A stretch of DNA of 14,730 bases from Candidatus Zixiibacteriota bacterium (GTDB lineage: Bacteria > Zixibacteria > MSB-5A5 > GN15 > FEB-12): the NCBI GenBank assembly GCA_023700785.1, contig JAMPYH010000027.1:1-14730 (forward strand), in the 5' to 3' direction. The position numbers and the translations under genes are program-made. The number at the start of each line of letters is the position of its first letter. The stretch's first letter is position 1. This document shows positions 1 through 7,865 of the stretch, piece by piece. The notes beneath the pieces were generated by a model. The model was not told the origin of the DNA and searched no databases. It saw only the letters and a list, made by a program, of their open reading frames with translations.

Positions 1-30
1 GAAGCCGAAGCCCTGCTTCAACGAATGTAG
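1..30 (+). CDS. C-terminal end of an upstream gene (partial, product unknown)
   Basis: Frame 1 from the window edge reads EAEALLQRM and then TAG. The stop lies six bases before the ATG of the dehydratase gene, a spacing that fits an operon. Nine residues are too few to name a product. Given the two genes that follow, another member of a nonulosonic acid or surface polysaccharide cluster would be expected, but that is inference only. The frame could also be open by chance. Confidence 0.4.
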   Translation, partial: EAEALLQRM

Positions 31-36
31 GCGGTC

Positions 37-1035
37 ATGTCGTTAGAGGGAACGCGAGTACTGGTAACCGGCGCCGATGGATTCATCGGCTCGCATTTGA
101 CCGAGGCGCTGGTGCGTGCCGGGGCCGATGTCCGCGCGTTCGTTCTGTACAACTCCCTCGGACAGTTCGGCTGGCTCGAGCAGAGCGAGCGGGATCTCCG
201 GGAGCAGATCGAGATATTTCCCGGCGATATCCGCGACCCGCATCGCGTGAAGCAATCGCTGGTCGGCATTCAGACGGTCTTTCACCTCGCGTCACTCATT
301 GCCATTCCGTATTCATATCGTTCACCGGACAGCTATGTCGAGACCAATATTCGAGGGACGTTAAACCTGTTGCAGGCATCGCTGGAATCGGATGTCAGCC
401 GCGTCATTCATACCTCGACATCCGAAGTGTACGGCACGGCCGCGTATGTGCCGATGGACGAAAAGCATCCGTTGGTCGGGCAGTCGCCGTATGCGGCGTC
501 CAAGATCGGCGCGGATCAAATGGCCGACGCGTACCATCGGTCGTTTGGATTGCCGGTCGTGACGCTTCGCCCGTTCAACACCTACGGTCCTCGCCAGTCG
601 GCGCGCGCGATCATCCCGACCATCATCACCCAGCTCGCCAATGGAGCGGATTCACTCCGGCTCGGCTCACGAGAGCCGGTGCGGGATCTGACGTATGTTG
701 AGGATACGGTTCGCGCCTTTTTACTCGCGGCCGACACGCCTAAACTTGAGGGCGAACTGATCAATATCGGCTCCGGCAGCGGCATCTCGATCGGCGATCT
801 CGCCGACAAGCTTATCGCGCTCTCCGGAAGGAACATCTCTATTGCCACCGATCAACAGCGGATCCGGCCAACCCAATCCGAAGTGATGCGGCTGGTCTGC
901 GACAACGGCCAGGCGCTGACCAAACTTGGTTGGAGCCCGAAAGTGTCGCTTGACGACGGACTGCGCCGTACATTCGATTGGCTTACCGTTCCTGAGAATC
1001 TGGCAATGTACAAACCCGATCAATACATGATCTGA
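37..1035 (+). CDS. legB: LegB-like NAD-dependent nucleotide-sugar 4,6-dehydratase (extended SDR)
   Basis: This is a cytoplasmic extended short-chain dehydrogenase/reductase of 332 residues, the usual length. The Rossmann loop GADGFIG is at residues 12-18. The active site is visible as HTSTSEVYG (125-133) and the YxxxK pair Y152/K156 in SPYAASK. The stretches LIAIPYSY, EKHPL, RPFNTYGPRQSARAIIPTII and INIGSG match what I know of the LegB / 'LLPSF_EDH_00030' family. Those enzymes 4,6-dehydrate UDP- or GDP-GlcNAc as the first committed step toward legionaminic-type nonulosonic acids. The following nucleotidyltransferase starts 7 bases after the stop, as in such cassettes. The aminotransferase, hydrolysing epimerase, NeuB-like synthase and CMP-transferase of the pathway are not in the window, so the exact sugar is inference. 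UDP-glucose epimerases are the main alternative family. Confidence 0.85.
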   Translation: MSLEGTRVLVTGADGFIGSHLTEALVRAGADVRAFVLYNSLGQFGWLEQSERDLREQIEIFPGDIRDPHRVKQSLVGIQTVFHLASLIAIPYSYRSPDSYVETNIRGTLNLLQASLESDVSRVIHTSTSEVYGTAAYVPMDEKHPLVGQSPYAASKIGADQMADAYHRSFGLPVVTLRPFNTYGPRQSARAIIPTIITQLANGADSLRLGSREPVRDLTYVEDTVRAFLLAADTPKLEGELINIGSGSGISIGDLADKLIALSGRNISIATDQQRIRPTQSEVMRLVCDNGQALTKLGWSPKVSLDDGLRRTFDWLTVPENLAMYKPDQYMI

Positions 1036-1042
1036 TCTCCGC

Positions 1043-1750
1043 ATGAATCTCGAAGCAGTCATACTTGCGGGTGGAAAGGGAACCCGCCTTCAGCCCTACA
1101 CCTCGGATATCCCGAAGCCGCTGGTGCCGGTCGGCGACACGCCGATCATCGAGATCCTGCTTCGTCAGCTGAACAAATCCGGAGTCTCTCGCGCGCATAT
1201 CGCCGTGAATCACCTGGCGCACTTGATAATGGCGGTGCTGGGAGACGGCTCTCGACTGGGGATGAAAATCACCTATTCCGCCGAAGAGACACCGCTTTCA
1301 ACCGTCGCGCCGATCAAGTTGATCGCATCACTCCCCGAGCACTTTATTGTCGCCAACGGCGATGTCCTGACCGATATCGATGTCCGCACACTGTACGACT
1401 ATCATCTGCGCACACGCGCGATGCTGACTATCGCGACCTATATTCGCACCGAGAAGATCGACTTTGGCGTTCTGGAATCTTCGGCCGAAGGCCGCGTCGT
1501 GCAGTTTTCGGAAAAGCCGGATTACCAGTTCGCGGTCTCGATGGGAGTCTATGTCTTTTCACGTGAACTTCTCAAATATGTTCCCGATGGCCGGCCGTTC
1601 GGGTTTGACGAGCTTGTGCTTACACTGCTCGACAAAAACGAACCGGTGATGCAGTACCCCTACGATGGTTTCTGGCTCGATATTGGCCGAAAGGATGACT
1701 ACGAACGGGCGCAGTCTGAATTGGATCGGGTCAAAGAATGGCTGAAATGA
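1043..1750 (+). CDS. sugar-1-phosphate nucleotidyltransferase
   Basis: This 235-residue protein is a single NTP_transferase domain. The signature LAGGKGTRL (8-16) binds the nucleotide, with a conserved lysine in IPKPLVPVG (K25). NGDVLTDID (105-113) supplies the metal-binding aspartate D107, FSEKP is at 155-159, and WLDIGRKDDY (211-220) closes the fold. The family joins NTP to a sugar-1-phosphate with release of pyrophosphate. Next to a LegB-like enzyme, the likely role is making the activated GlcNAc donor (GDP- or UDP-linked), as PtmE does in Campylobacter legionaminic acid synthesis. PtmE-type proteins often carry N-terminal CBS domains and this one has none. There is no C-terminal left-handed beta-helix, so it is not a GlmU-like bifunctional enzyme. 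The nucleotide and sugar specificity cannot be read from sequence alone; mannose- or glucose-1-phosphate enzymes share all these motifs. Confidence 0.85.
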   Translation: MNLEAVILAGGKGTRLQPYTSDIPKPLVPVGDTPIIEILLRQLNKSGVSRAHIAVNHLAHLIMAVLGDGSRLGMKITYSAEETPLSTVAPIKLIASLPEHFIVANGDVLTDIDVRTLYDYHLRTRAMLTIATYIRTEKIDFGVLESSAEGRVVQFSEKPDYQFAVSMGVYVFSRELLKYVPDGRPFGFDELVLTLLDKNEPVMQYPYDGFWLDIGRKDDYERAQSELDRVKEWLK

Positions 1751-1775
1751 CTGTCGCCCGGTTGGTTTGCAGATG

Positions 1776-1808
1776 AAAAAGCGCGAATGACATGCATCAT
1801 GCGCGCTT
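1776..1808 (-). terminator. intrinsic terminator of the ABC transporter operon
   Basis: AAGCGCG (1779-1785) pairs with CGCGCTT (1802-1808). After one A/G mismatch, ATGA (1787-1790) pairs with TCAT (1797-1800), leaving the loop CATGCA. That gives 11 base pairs with one mismatch. Read on the minus strand, the hairpin ends in five T residues (A5 at 1776-1780), as expected for a Rho-independent terminator of the operon ending at 1828. On the plus strand no T-run follows, so it would be a weaker stop for the sugar genes, although it sits between the two convergent units. Confidence 0.75.
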
Positions 1809-1827
1809 GAGCCAGAGCTAATAAAGG

Positions 1828-3267
1828 CTATCTGACGTCGTAGCGAAGGAACGCGACAAACGCCCCGGCAAAGGCAAGCAGACTGTACAGCGTAAGCAAG
1901 CCGGCATCGACCAGCAGACCCTCAACAGTCGCGCCGATCTGTTGTACCGGTGGCACGAAGGTCGGCATGTCGGTCAGGTCAAGTTGCGCTTTACTTCGCG
2001 GTGTCCCGATAGACATCCCCTTATCCGAAGAAAAAGATATCTGGAAGCCTCCGGGAGAATCTTCCGTTTTCTTATTGGCGTAATCGACAAATTGAGTGCG
2101 GAAAATCATCAGGCCGTCTTCATAGCGACGTTTTAGATCGAGGTCGGTACCGGCAAGCGACATCGCCGCCAATTGAAACGCCGACGCGGGAGAGACGCGG
2201 GAGAGCGAGAAAGCCAGCCGTTCCTGGACATTTCTCCGCCGCGACAGATCTTCGTACAACTTGGCCTCGAACGCGTTGATATCCAGCTCGATCGCGCGGC
2301 GCATCGAATCCTGCGTCTGCATATGCGTCCACATCGCTTCTTCGGTCATTGAATCCGGCTCCGCTCCGCGGCGATTCTCGAACAGGCTGTCCAGATCCTG
2401 GCGAAAGAGATTCCACCGGTCACGGGCGAAGGCGTCGCGCTGTCCCTGGATCTCGGCCACGCTTGGGACACGCACGATCTGCCCCGCGGCGATGACACCG
2501 GCCCGCGGAATGATCAGCACAAACGCCACCCAAACCACCAGCGATACCAGGAACGACACACTCGAACGGCGGGTGAGAGCGGAGATAAACAAGCCGATGA
2601 CCATGAACGATGTAAAAAACAGAAGCGAGATCAGCATCAGCAGTCCGGTTCTCAACCAATGCTCTCCGGTCATTGGCACGCCGGCGAGAATGACCATCAG
2701 CATACAGAGCAGAAGTGCGAGCACCACTGGTACCACGAGGCCGATCCACGCGCCGATCCCTTTGGCGAGCAGGTATTGCGCGCGCGGCACCGCGTTGGAA
2801 AAGACCAGTGGAAGAGTGCCCGACTCCCGTTCGCCGCAGACGGCGTCGTACGTAAACAGTACCGCCAACAGCGACAGCACCACCGTCACCACAAAGGCAA
2901 GATCAACAAAGCGGAAGACCGCGAAGATCGGATCTTCGGAGTAGGCGCTGCTCCGCAGACGGGGAGACGATATCTGATTGATGCCGGCCCAACGGCCAAG
3001 GTCGTAGGTCAACCCCGAGACAAATATCTGCATCGGATCGGGTCGGCGGAAGGCCTTGGTCTGGATCATCCGAAATGAGCTTTGTTCGCGCAATTGCTGG
3101 TCGGCGAGCTGTTTGCCGGTGTCGTACTGTTTGACCGACGCGTTGTATTCGGATATGCCGATAAAGACAGACAGCAGAAGCAGGAACGCGCAGATGCCGA
3201 AAGTGACGGCGAATTTCGGGCTCAGCAGGATCGCTTTGAGTTCTTTTTGTACCAGTATGCCAAACAT
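1828..3267 (-). CDS. ABC-2 type transporter permease, copy 2 of a tandem pair
   Basis: This 479-residue inner-membrane permease resembles the NosY/ABC-2 group (COG1277-like). Hydrophobic segments lie near residues 19-38, 120-140, 170-195, 206-230, 238-254 and 452-474. Two large hydrophilic stretches, 40-118 and 265-445, probably face outside. The cytoplasmic coupling motif YDAVCGERESGTL (140-152) is typical of ABC-2 permeases. It is a clear paralogue of the gene just upstream: both share DPxxAVFRFxDL, IIPRA, VPSV, QERLAFS, LAGTD and the C-terminus FLRYDVR. The start ATG at 3267 has AGGAGG five bases away, overlapping the stop of the previous gene. It is the last gene of a five-gene operon and probably pairs with its paralogue around the ATPase at 4717-5475. 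The substrate is unknown. Confidence 0.85.
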   Translation of the reverse strand: MFGILVQKELKAILLSPKFAVTFGICAFLLLLSVFIGISEYNASVKQYDTGKQLADQQLREQSSFRMIQTKAFRRPDPMQIFVSGLTYDLGRWAGINQISSPRLRSSAYSEDPIFAVFRFVDLAFVVTVVLSLLAVLFTYDAVCGERESGTLPLVFSNAVPRAQYLLAKGIGAWIGLVVPVVLALLLCMLMVILAGVPMTGEHWLRTGLLMLISLLFFTSFMVIGLFISALTRRSSVSFLVSLVVWVAFVLIIPRAGVIAAGQIVRVPSVAEIQGQRDAFARDRWNLFRQDLDSLFENRRGAEPDSMTEEAMWTHMQTQDSMRRAIELDINAFEAKLYEDLSRRRNVQERLAFSLSRVSPASAFQLAAMSLAGTDLDLKRRYEDGLMIFRTQFVDYANKKTEDSPGGFQISFSSDKGMSIGTPRSKAQLDLTDMPTFVPPVQQIGATVEGLLVDAGLLTLYSLLAFAGAFVAFLRYDVR

Positions 3268-3276
3268 CGTCGCCTC

Positions 3277-4707
3277 CTAGCGTACATCGTACCTGAGAAA
3301 TCCGAATACCGACCCGGTGAAGAATAAGAGATTGAAAAACGCGAGCAGCCCCAGATCAAAGATCGCCCGGCCGAATGACTCCGCGAACGCGGGAGGAGCA
3401 TACTTGAATGCCGGCATCTCCGACGGATCGATCTCTTTCGGCTTTTCGTTTTCGTTATCGTCGCGGAGCATGATCACCATGCGTCCGCCGGGATTCAGGC
3501 CGGTCTTCTCCTTCATGAACTTGCCGTATTCCTGCTGATAGTCCATGGTCTGATCCCGATAATGTTCTTTAAGGAACATGTCGGTTCCGGCAAGGGCGCT
3601 GGTCGCGAGCGCGAATGAAGCCGATGGCGAGACGCGCGCGATCGAGAAGGCCAGGCGCTCCTGCGCCTGCTGTTTGTTGGCGCGATCCTCATTCAACCGC
3701 CCGCCGAATTCCGCCATCTGCTTGTCGCGGGCATCCGCCAGTGAATCCATGAAAGTGTTGAACAGCTTGAGCATCTTGTCCGGCTCAAAATCTTCCCCCG
3801 GAGCCGCGGGCGGAGTGTTGAATTCGCTCATCCTGGTCCGGTCTTCTTCCATCAATTGCGACGCCAGCCGCGCCTTTTGTGAGGCCAGCTCGTCAACGGA
3901 TGGTACATCCACCATTCGTCCCGCGAGCAGAACCGACGCGCGGGGGATGATCAGCACCGCGCCGATCCAGACCACGAGCAATACCAGGAAGGACGAGGAT
4001 GTTCGCTGAGTGAACGCGGAGACCATCACCGAAAGCGTGAGGAACGCGCCGACAAAAAGCAGTCCGGCAAGGATGATCAACGCGAGCCGCAGCCAGTCGA
4101 TGCCGGACAGCGGCACGCCCAAGATCGGGTAGATCAGGCTCCCGATGGCGAGCGCCAGCAGCAGCGGCACTATCAGCGCCAGGAAGGAACCGATCAGTTT
4201 GCCGAGGATATACGTAGCCCTTGGAAGACCGTTGGAAAATGACAGGCGCAAAGTCCCGCGCTCCTTTTCGCCGCTGATAGCGTCGTATCCGAGCAAGATC
4301 GCCAACAGCGAAAGGACCACCTGGAAAAGGAACTCCAGATCGAGAAAACGGAAGACCGCATAGACCGGATCTTCGGCATACCGACTGCCGTCGGCGTTCA
4401 ATTCGCCACGACCGCGGACTTCGGTGGTGCGGCCGATGTCGTTCGACACGCCGCTGACCAACGATGCCAGCGGGTGCGGCGGCAGGAAGATCCTATGCTG
4501 TTGGACGGAGAACCAGTCGGTCAGTCCCTCCATCTGGCGGAGATTCTCCGCTTTGGCGGCTTCATATTGCGCCTGGCTGGTCTTGTAGTTGACCGCGCCG
4601 GTAACGAAGCAAAGAAGGATCAGGGCCGCGCAGACGCCGAACGAGATGGCGAATTTGCTCGAACCGATAATATCTCGTATCTCTTTTTCTATGATCGTGC
4701 GAAGCAT
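3277..4707 (-). CDS. ABC-2 type transporter permease, copy 1 of a tandem pair
   Basis: This inner-membrane permease is about 476 residues long and paralogous to the downstream gene. Hydrophobic segments lie near 20-40, 120-141, 168-198, 207-231, 238-255 and 450-471 (numbered from the first of the two Met codons). The coupling motif YDAISGEKERGTL is at 142-154. Long hydrophilic regions (42-117, 265-445) match those of the paralogue, and the protein also ends FLRYDVR. Two adjacent ATG codons occur, at 4710 and 4707. AGGAGG (4713-4718) is only two bases from the first and five from the second, so I favour 4707. The stop of the ATPase gene overlaps this ribosome-binding site. With the ATPase it should form an ABC transporter, probably a heterodimeric one. 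Export of a lipid, drug or envelope component is possible; the substrate is not visible. Confidence 0.85.
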   Translation of the reverse strand: MLRTIIEKEIRDIIGSSKFAISFGVCAALILLCFVTGAVNYKTSQAQYEAAKAENLRQMEGLTDWFSVQQHRIFLPPHPLASLVSGVSNDIGRTTEVRGRGELNADGSRYAEDPVYAVFRFLDLEFLFQVVLSLLAILLGYDAISGEKERGTLRLSFSNGLPRATYILGKLIGSFLALIVPLLLALAIGSLIYPILGVPLSGIDWLRLALIILAGLLFVGAFLTLSVMVSAFTQRTSSSFLVLLVVWIGAVLIIPRASVLLAGRMVDVPSVDELASQKARLASQLMEEDRTRMSEFNTPPAAPGEDFEPDKMLKLFNTFMDSLADARDKQMAEFGGRLNEDRANKQQAQERLAFSIARVSPSASFALATSALAGTDMFLKEHYRDQTMDYQQEYGKFMKEKTGLNPGGRMVIMLRDDNENEKPKEIDPSEMPAFKYAPPAFAESFGRAIFDLGLLAFFNLLFFTGSVFGFLRYDVR

Positions 4708-4716
4708 CATCGCCTC

Positions 4717-5475
4717 CTACGCTACCGCTTCGGCGGCGGTGTGCCCGGCCATGTACTGCATATAGAGCCGTTCGAGATCCTGGCCGAGCAGGCGAGAGGC
4801 CGGCTCCTGCATCACGATCCGTCCGTTGTTCATGATGGCGATGATATCCGCGACTTCTTTGGCGCGGAAGATGTCGTGAGTGGACATCAGGATCGCTTTC
4901 CCTTCCGTTCGCAGCGAGTCCAGCAATTGCTGGAACTCAAAACCGGCTTTCGGGTCGAGACCCGAGGTTGGTTCATCCAGCAGGATCGCGGGCGCGTCCT
5001 TGAGAATAGCGATAGCGATACCGCACTTCTGGCGCATCCCTTTGGAAAATCCTTTGAGCCGCTTGTTGTGCGCGTCCTCGGAAAGTCCGACGCGCAACAG
5101 CACGCTGCGGTAATCGTCTTTGGTGTAGCCGGTCTTGCCGCCCAGCCGCGCGAAGTAATCGAGGTTTTGTACGGCGGTGAAATTCGGGTAGAGCATCACG
5201 TTTTCCGAGACATAGGCGACCCGCTGTTTGGCCAGCAACGGCTCCTTGTGAGTGACGATACCGTCGATCCTCGCTTCGCCGTCGGTCGGCTCAATGAAAT
5301 TGAGGAACAGATTGATCGCCGTGGTTTTCCCCGCGCCGTTGGCGCCGAGCATGGCGAAGATCTGGCCTGGCTTCACCGCGAATGAGACATGGTCGAGCGC
5401 GAGCACACCATCTTCGTACCGTTTGGTCAAGGTGACCGCTTCCAGCATTGCCGCCCCGGGAACTTCAAGCATCAT
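4717..5475 (-). CDS. ABC transporter ATP-binding protein
   Basis: This 252-residue ATPase powers the transporter formed with the two adjacent permeases. Walker A GANGAGKT is at 44-51, a signature FSKGMRQK at 143-150 in place of LSGGQ, Walker B AILLDEP at 163-169, the D-loop SGLD at 171-174, and the H-loop histidine at 200. FSKGM is common in ATPases of ABC-2 exporters. The Q-loop position reads YVSEN (88-92), so glutamate replaces the usual glutamine, as in some NosF/Gld-like ATPases. Two adjacent Met codons start the frame (5475, 5472), with AGGTG four to seven bases away. M10 (MLEAVTLTKRY) would match the length of shorter homologues but has no equally clear site. The gene begins 16 bases after the NEW3 gene and ends over the ribosome-binding site of the first permease. 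Confidence 0.92.
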   Translation of the reverse strand: MMLEVPGAAMLEAVTLTKRYEDGVLALDHVSFAVKPGQIFAMLGANGAGKTTAINLFLNFIEPTDGEARIDGIVTHKEPLLAKQRVAYVSENVMLYPNFTAVQNLDYFARLGGKTGYTKDDYRSVLLRVGLSEDAHNKRLKGFSKGMRQKCGIAIAILKDAPAILLDEPTSGLDPKAGFEFQQLLDSLRTEGKAILMSTHDIFRAKEVADIIAIMNNGRIVMQEPASRLLGQDLERLYMQYMAGHTAAEAVA

Positions 5476-5491
5476 CTCTCACCTCTCTATC

Positions 5492-6994
5492 TTATTTGCG
5501 TGATAACCGAATGCCAAACACCACTACCGCAGCGACCAGCCCGAGGATCAACAGCACGACCAGCGCGATGCCGAAAATATTGCTCGACGGCAGTATCTCG
5601 ATGGTGACCGTCTTGTCTTCGCCGACCACCGGCTGACCGGCGGACATCCCCGAACTGCGCAACCGTACTTCGTATTTACCCGCGGCGATATCGTCGGGCG
5701 GGGTAAACGTGCAGGTCACCCTCCCTTCTTCGCCGATCGCCAGCGACGTAAGACTCGTCGGCTCTACCGCCTTGGTCCAGTTGAGCGGGACATCCGCTTT
5801 GACCTCGATATTATCCAGTCGATTGCTCCCCTCGTTGACGCAATCGACCGTAAACGACACCGATTCATCATCGTGAATGGCGTGAAATAACTGGGTTGAA
5901 CGAACCAGCAGTTTTCCTTTGCCGCGGGGCATTACTTCGAGCCGGACAAAGCCGACATCATGCGCCTCAAGTTCCTGCTGGGTCCATACGCGGGTCTGGA
6001 ACTCCTTGAAATCAGCCAGACGGTCATGCGGGATCACCACCACATAGAACTCGACCGGCAGATCCATTACGACTTCGTCGCTGGGGCGATCCGGCAGCGA
6101 TATCTCCAGCGCCGCGCGCTTGGTATGGGTGGACTCAGTGAATTTCACCTGGCTCAACCGCGCCGCTCCGGCCGGGTCTTTGAAAAATCTCCCGACAGCG
6201 CGAGGAAGATTGGCGACTTCGAGGCTGAACGTATTTCCGACGCCGCTGAAAAGTTCGAGCGTCAAGTCAAAGGTCGCGGCTTTCCCGAGTTCCACTTCCT
6301 GGGAGAATTGCTCGGATTGCACGGCGACTTTATTGGAGGACGCGTCTTTCTGCAGGAAGATCTTCATCGTCCGCTGGGAGCCGTTGCCGTAAATCAGATA
6401 GACCGAGACGGCATCCAGATCCTGAAGCAACGTGAAGTCAACCGATTGTGGAGCGCCATGCTTGAGCTCCGGGATCTTTGCTTCGTACGGTTGTCCGATG
6501 ATGGCTCCCTGGTCGTTCAGGATCGAGACATAGACGTTGGGGATGACATCCGGCTGGAGCGACCGAAACAGCTCATCCTCGATATTCAGCAGTTTCTGGA
6601 ACTCCGCGCTCCCGCCAGAAGCGTTCTCCAGCGTGATGCGTACCCGCCGCGTACCATCTTTGGCGTAGTACTTGACCGCCGACCGGACCGAGATATACTG
6701 CTCCTCGAATAGCACTGCCAACAGCGACTGCTGGTAGTTGACCTCGGCGTCGCTGAGACGGCTCCTGGCGATATCTAATTCCTGCTGGGTGATCAACTGC
6801 CGGTCAAAGAGAGATTTCTGCCGATCAAACTCCGACTTCAGTAGTTCATACGACTCTTTGGCCCGCTTAAGCCCAAGCAGCCGATACTGATCATCGCGCT
6901 GGTTAAACGCCGCGGTCGCCTGACCGAATGAGCTTGGCGCGAGCGACGCGGCCAATATCGCCAGAGTGGAGCAGAGCATAAGCAGTCGACGCAT
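5492..6994 (-). CDS. secreted NEW3-domain protein with adaptor-like coiled-coil hairpin and C-terminal membrane anchor
   Basis: This 500-residue protein has a signal peptide (MRR, hydrophobic 4-19, probable cleavage after SFGQA near 26). Residues 30-97 look like two antiparallel helices with a turn near 66-70, closely resembling the alpha-hairpin of membrane fusion proteins (FDRQKSLFDRQLITQQELD, 56-74). R58, L62 and T69 fall at the spacing of the RLS motif by which such adaptors touch TolC-type channels. The middle part (100-350) is beta-rich and unrecognised. Residues about 360-468 resemble a NEW3 (alpha-galactosidase-associated, Ig-like) domain. A transmembrane helix (473-495) followed by RLSRK ends the protein, so most of it should sit outside the cytoplasmic membrane. 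It lies 7 bases after the PDZ gene and 16 before the ATPase, which suggests an extracytoplasmic partner of the transporter. The adaptor role is inference. Confidence 0.75.
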   Translation of the reverse strand: MRRLLMLCSTLAILAASLAPSSFGQATAAFNQRDDQYRLLGLKRAKESYELLKSEFDRQKSLFDRQLITQQELDIARSRLSDAEVNYQQSLLAVLFEEQYISVRSAVKYYAKDGTRRVRITLENASGGSAEFQKLLNIEDELFRSLQPDVIPNVYVSILNDQGAIIGQPYEAKIPELKHGAPQSVDFTLLQDLDAVSVYLIYGNGSQRTMKIFLQKDASSNKVAVQSEQFSQEVELGKAATFDLTLELFSGVGNTFSLEVANLPRAVGRFFKDPAGAARLSQVKFTESTHTKRAALEISLPDRPSDEVVMDLPVEFYVVVIPHDRLADFKEFQTRVWTQQELEAHDVGFVRLEVMPRGKGKLLVRSTQLFHAIHDDESVSFTVDCVNEGSNRLDNIEVKADVPLNWTKAVEPTSLTSLAIGEEGRVTCTFTPPDDIAAGKYEVRLRSSGMSAGQPVVGEDKTVTIEILPSSNIFGIALVVLLILGLVAAVVVFGIRLSRK

Positions 6995-7001
6995 GGCGGG
7001 T

Positions 7002-7802
7002 TTAGTCTTTCTTCATGATGGTTCGGAAGACCGCTTCCGGTTTGGTGAACGATGCTTTTAACTCTTTGCCGGCATGGTTCACTGTGATGGTGACCGGCTC
7101 GCCGATCTTGATCGCTTCGTAATCTGACGCGAATTTCTCTACAGAGGTTACCGGGGTTCCCTGGAGGGCGATGATCTTGTCCCCTTTCTGGATGGCGGCA
7201 TCACCGAGGATATCTTTCGCGCTGGGAAGCATCGCCAGGACGACGATATCCTTTTCCAGCGTACCGATGATCATTCCCGCGCCATTGATCGGCGTGACAT
7301 CCCTGGCGTTGTCATCGATCTCGATGGCATGTTCCTGCCTGGACGCCCATCCCTGGCCGGCGCCGGGACCGTCTCCCTTGATCACCATTCGCCGTTGGGG
7401 GAGAGTCGCGGGATCGGCCTTTTTGATCGCGGCGATCAGCATCTCCTCGCCGCGGCGGATCCCGAGTTTTAGCTCAGCACCGATGGCGAGCGAGTCATAC
7501 ATCGCCTGAATATCTTTCGCGCCGGTGATCTTTTTGCCGTTCGCCATCATGATCAGATCCCCCTGCTTGATATCCACCGACTCGTACCCTTTAGGGCGGG
7601 ATTCCGCCGGGGAGACCATCTCGAACATCAGCTTGCCGTCTTTGACCACCGCCACCGCGCCAACCTCGGGAAGCATCCAAAGTTCCGAGCCGGCACTGAG
7701 CATCCGCGTCTGCTGTTTAGGCTTTTCGTCACCCGCGAAGGTCCGGCCGACCAGTCCGGCGCAGGCCAGCGAAAGGAGTAACCATCCAATTGTCTTGAGC
7801 AT
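7002..7802 (-). CDS. secreted protein with two PDZ domains, no protease domain
   Basis: The chosen start (7802) gives 266 residues. AGGAGG lies six bases upstream and the protein then begins directly with a clean signal peptide (MLKTIGWLLLSLACAGLVG, cleavage near TFAG). A longer frame from 7838 adds an Arg-rich stretch and lacks such a site. Two PDZ-like domains can be seen. The first covers about 45-128, with a glycine-rich GDLIMMANGKKI and a final GAELKLGIRRG. The second covers about 172-255, with GDKIIALQGTPV and GEPVTITVNHAGKE. No HtrA Ser-His-Asp domain and no S41 or DegS-like catalytic part is present, so it is more likely a periplasmic peptide- or protein-binding subunit. It is the first gene of the ABC transporter operon and diverges from the histidine kinase gene, so it may sense or present a substrate. 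That role is inference. Confidence 0.8.
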   Translation of the reverse strand: MLKTIGWLLLSLACAGLVGRTFAGDEKPKQQTRMLSAGSELWMLPEVGAVAVVKDGKLMFEMVSPAESRPKGYESVDIKQGDLIMMANGKKITGAKDIQAMYDSLAIGAELKLGIRRGEEMLIAAIKKADPATLPQRRMVIKGDGPGAGQGWASRQEHAIEIDDNARDVTPINGAGMIIGTLEKDIVVLAMLPSAKDILGDAAIQKGDKIIALQGTPVTSVEKFASDYEAIKIGEPVTITVNHAGKELKASFTKPEAVFRTIMKKD

Positions 7803-7808
7803 TCTGTT

Positions 7809-7814
7809 CCTCCT
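7809..7814 (-). promoter_or_regulatory. ribosome-binding site that fixes the PDZ gene start
   Basis: Read on the minus strand this is AGGAGG, six bases before the ATG at 7802. No comparable site precedes the longer in-frame start at 7838. It supports the shorter protein with an intact N-terminal signal peptide. Confidence 0.85.
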
Positions 7815-7865
7815 GCTATGTCTCCGTGTACGAGGCAAGGTAGGGCGGCTGTTTCACCGGGCGTA

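Noticed and set aside
4474..5385. 303-residue open frame on the plus strand
   Set aside because: It runs antisense across the ATPase and first permease, both of which have clear motifs. The translation is Arg-, His- and Asp-rich with no recognisable domain, as expected of a shadow frame in GC-rich DNA.
5960..6712. 250-residue open frame on the plus strand
   Set aside because: Antisense to the NEW3 gene, no ribosome site, no recognisable domain and an unlikely charged composition. A shadow frame.
7803..7838. Longer N-terminus of the PDZ protein
   Set aside because: The extension is Arg-rich and spoils the signal peptide start; AGGAGG is perfectly placed for 7802.
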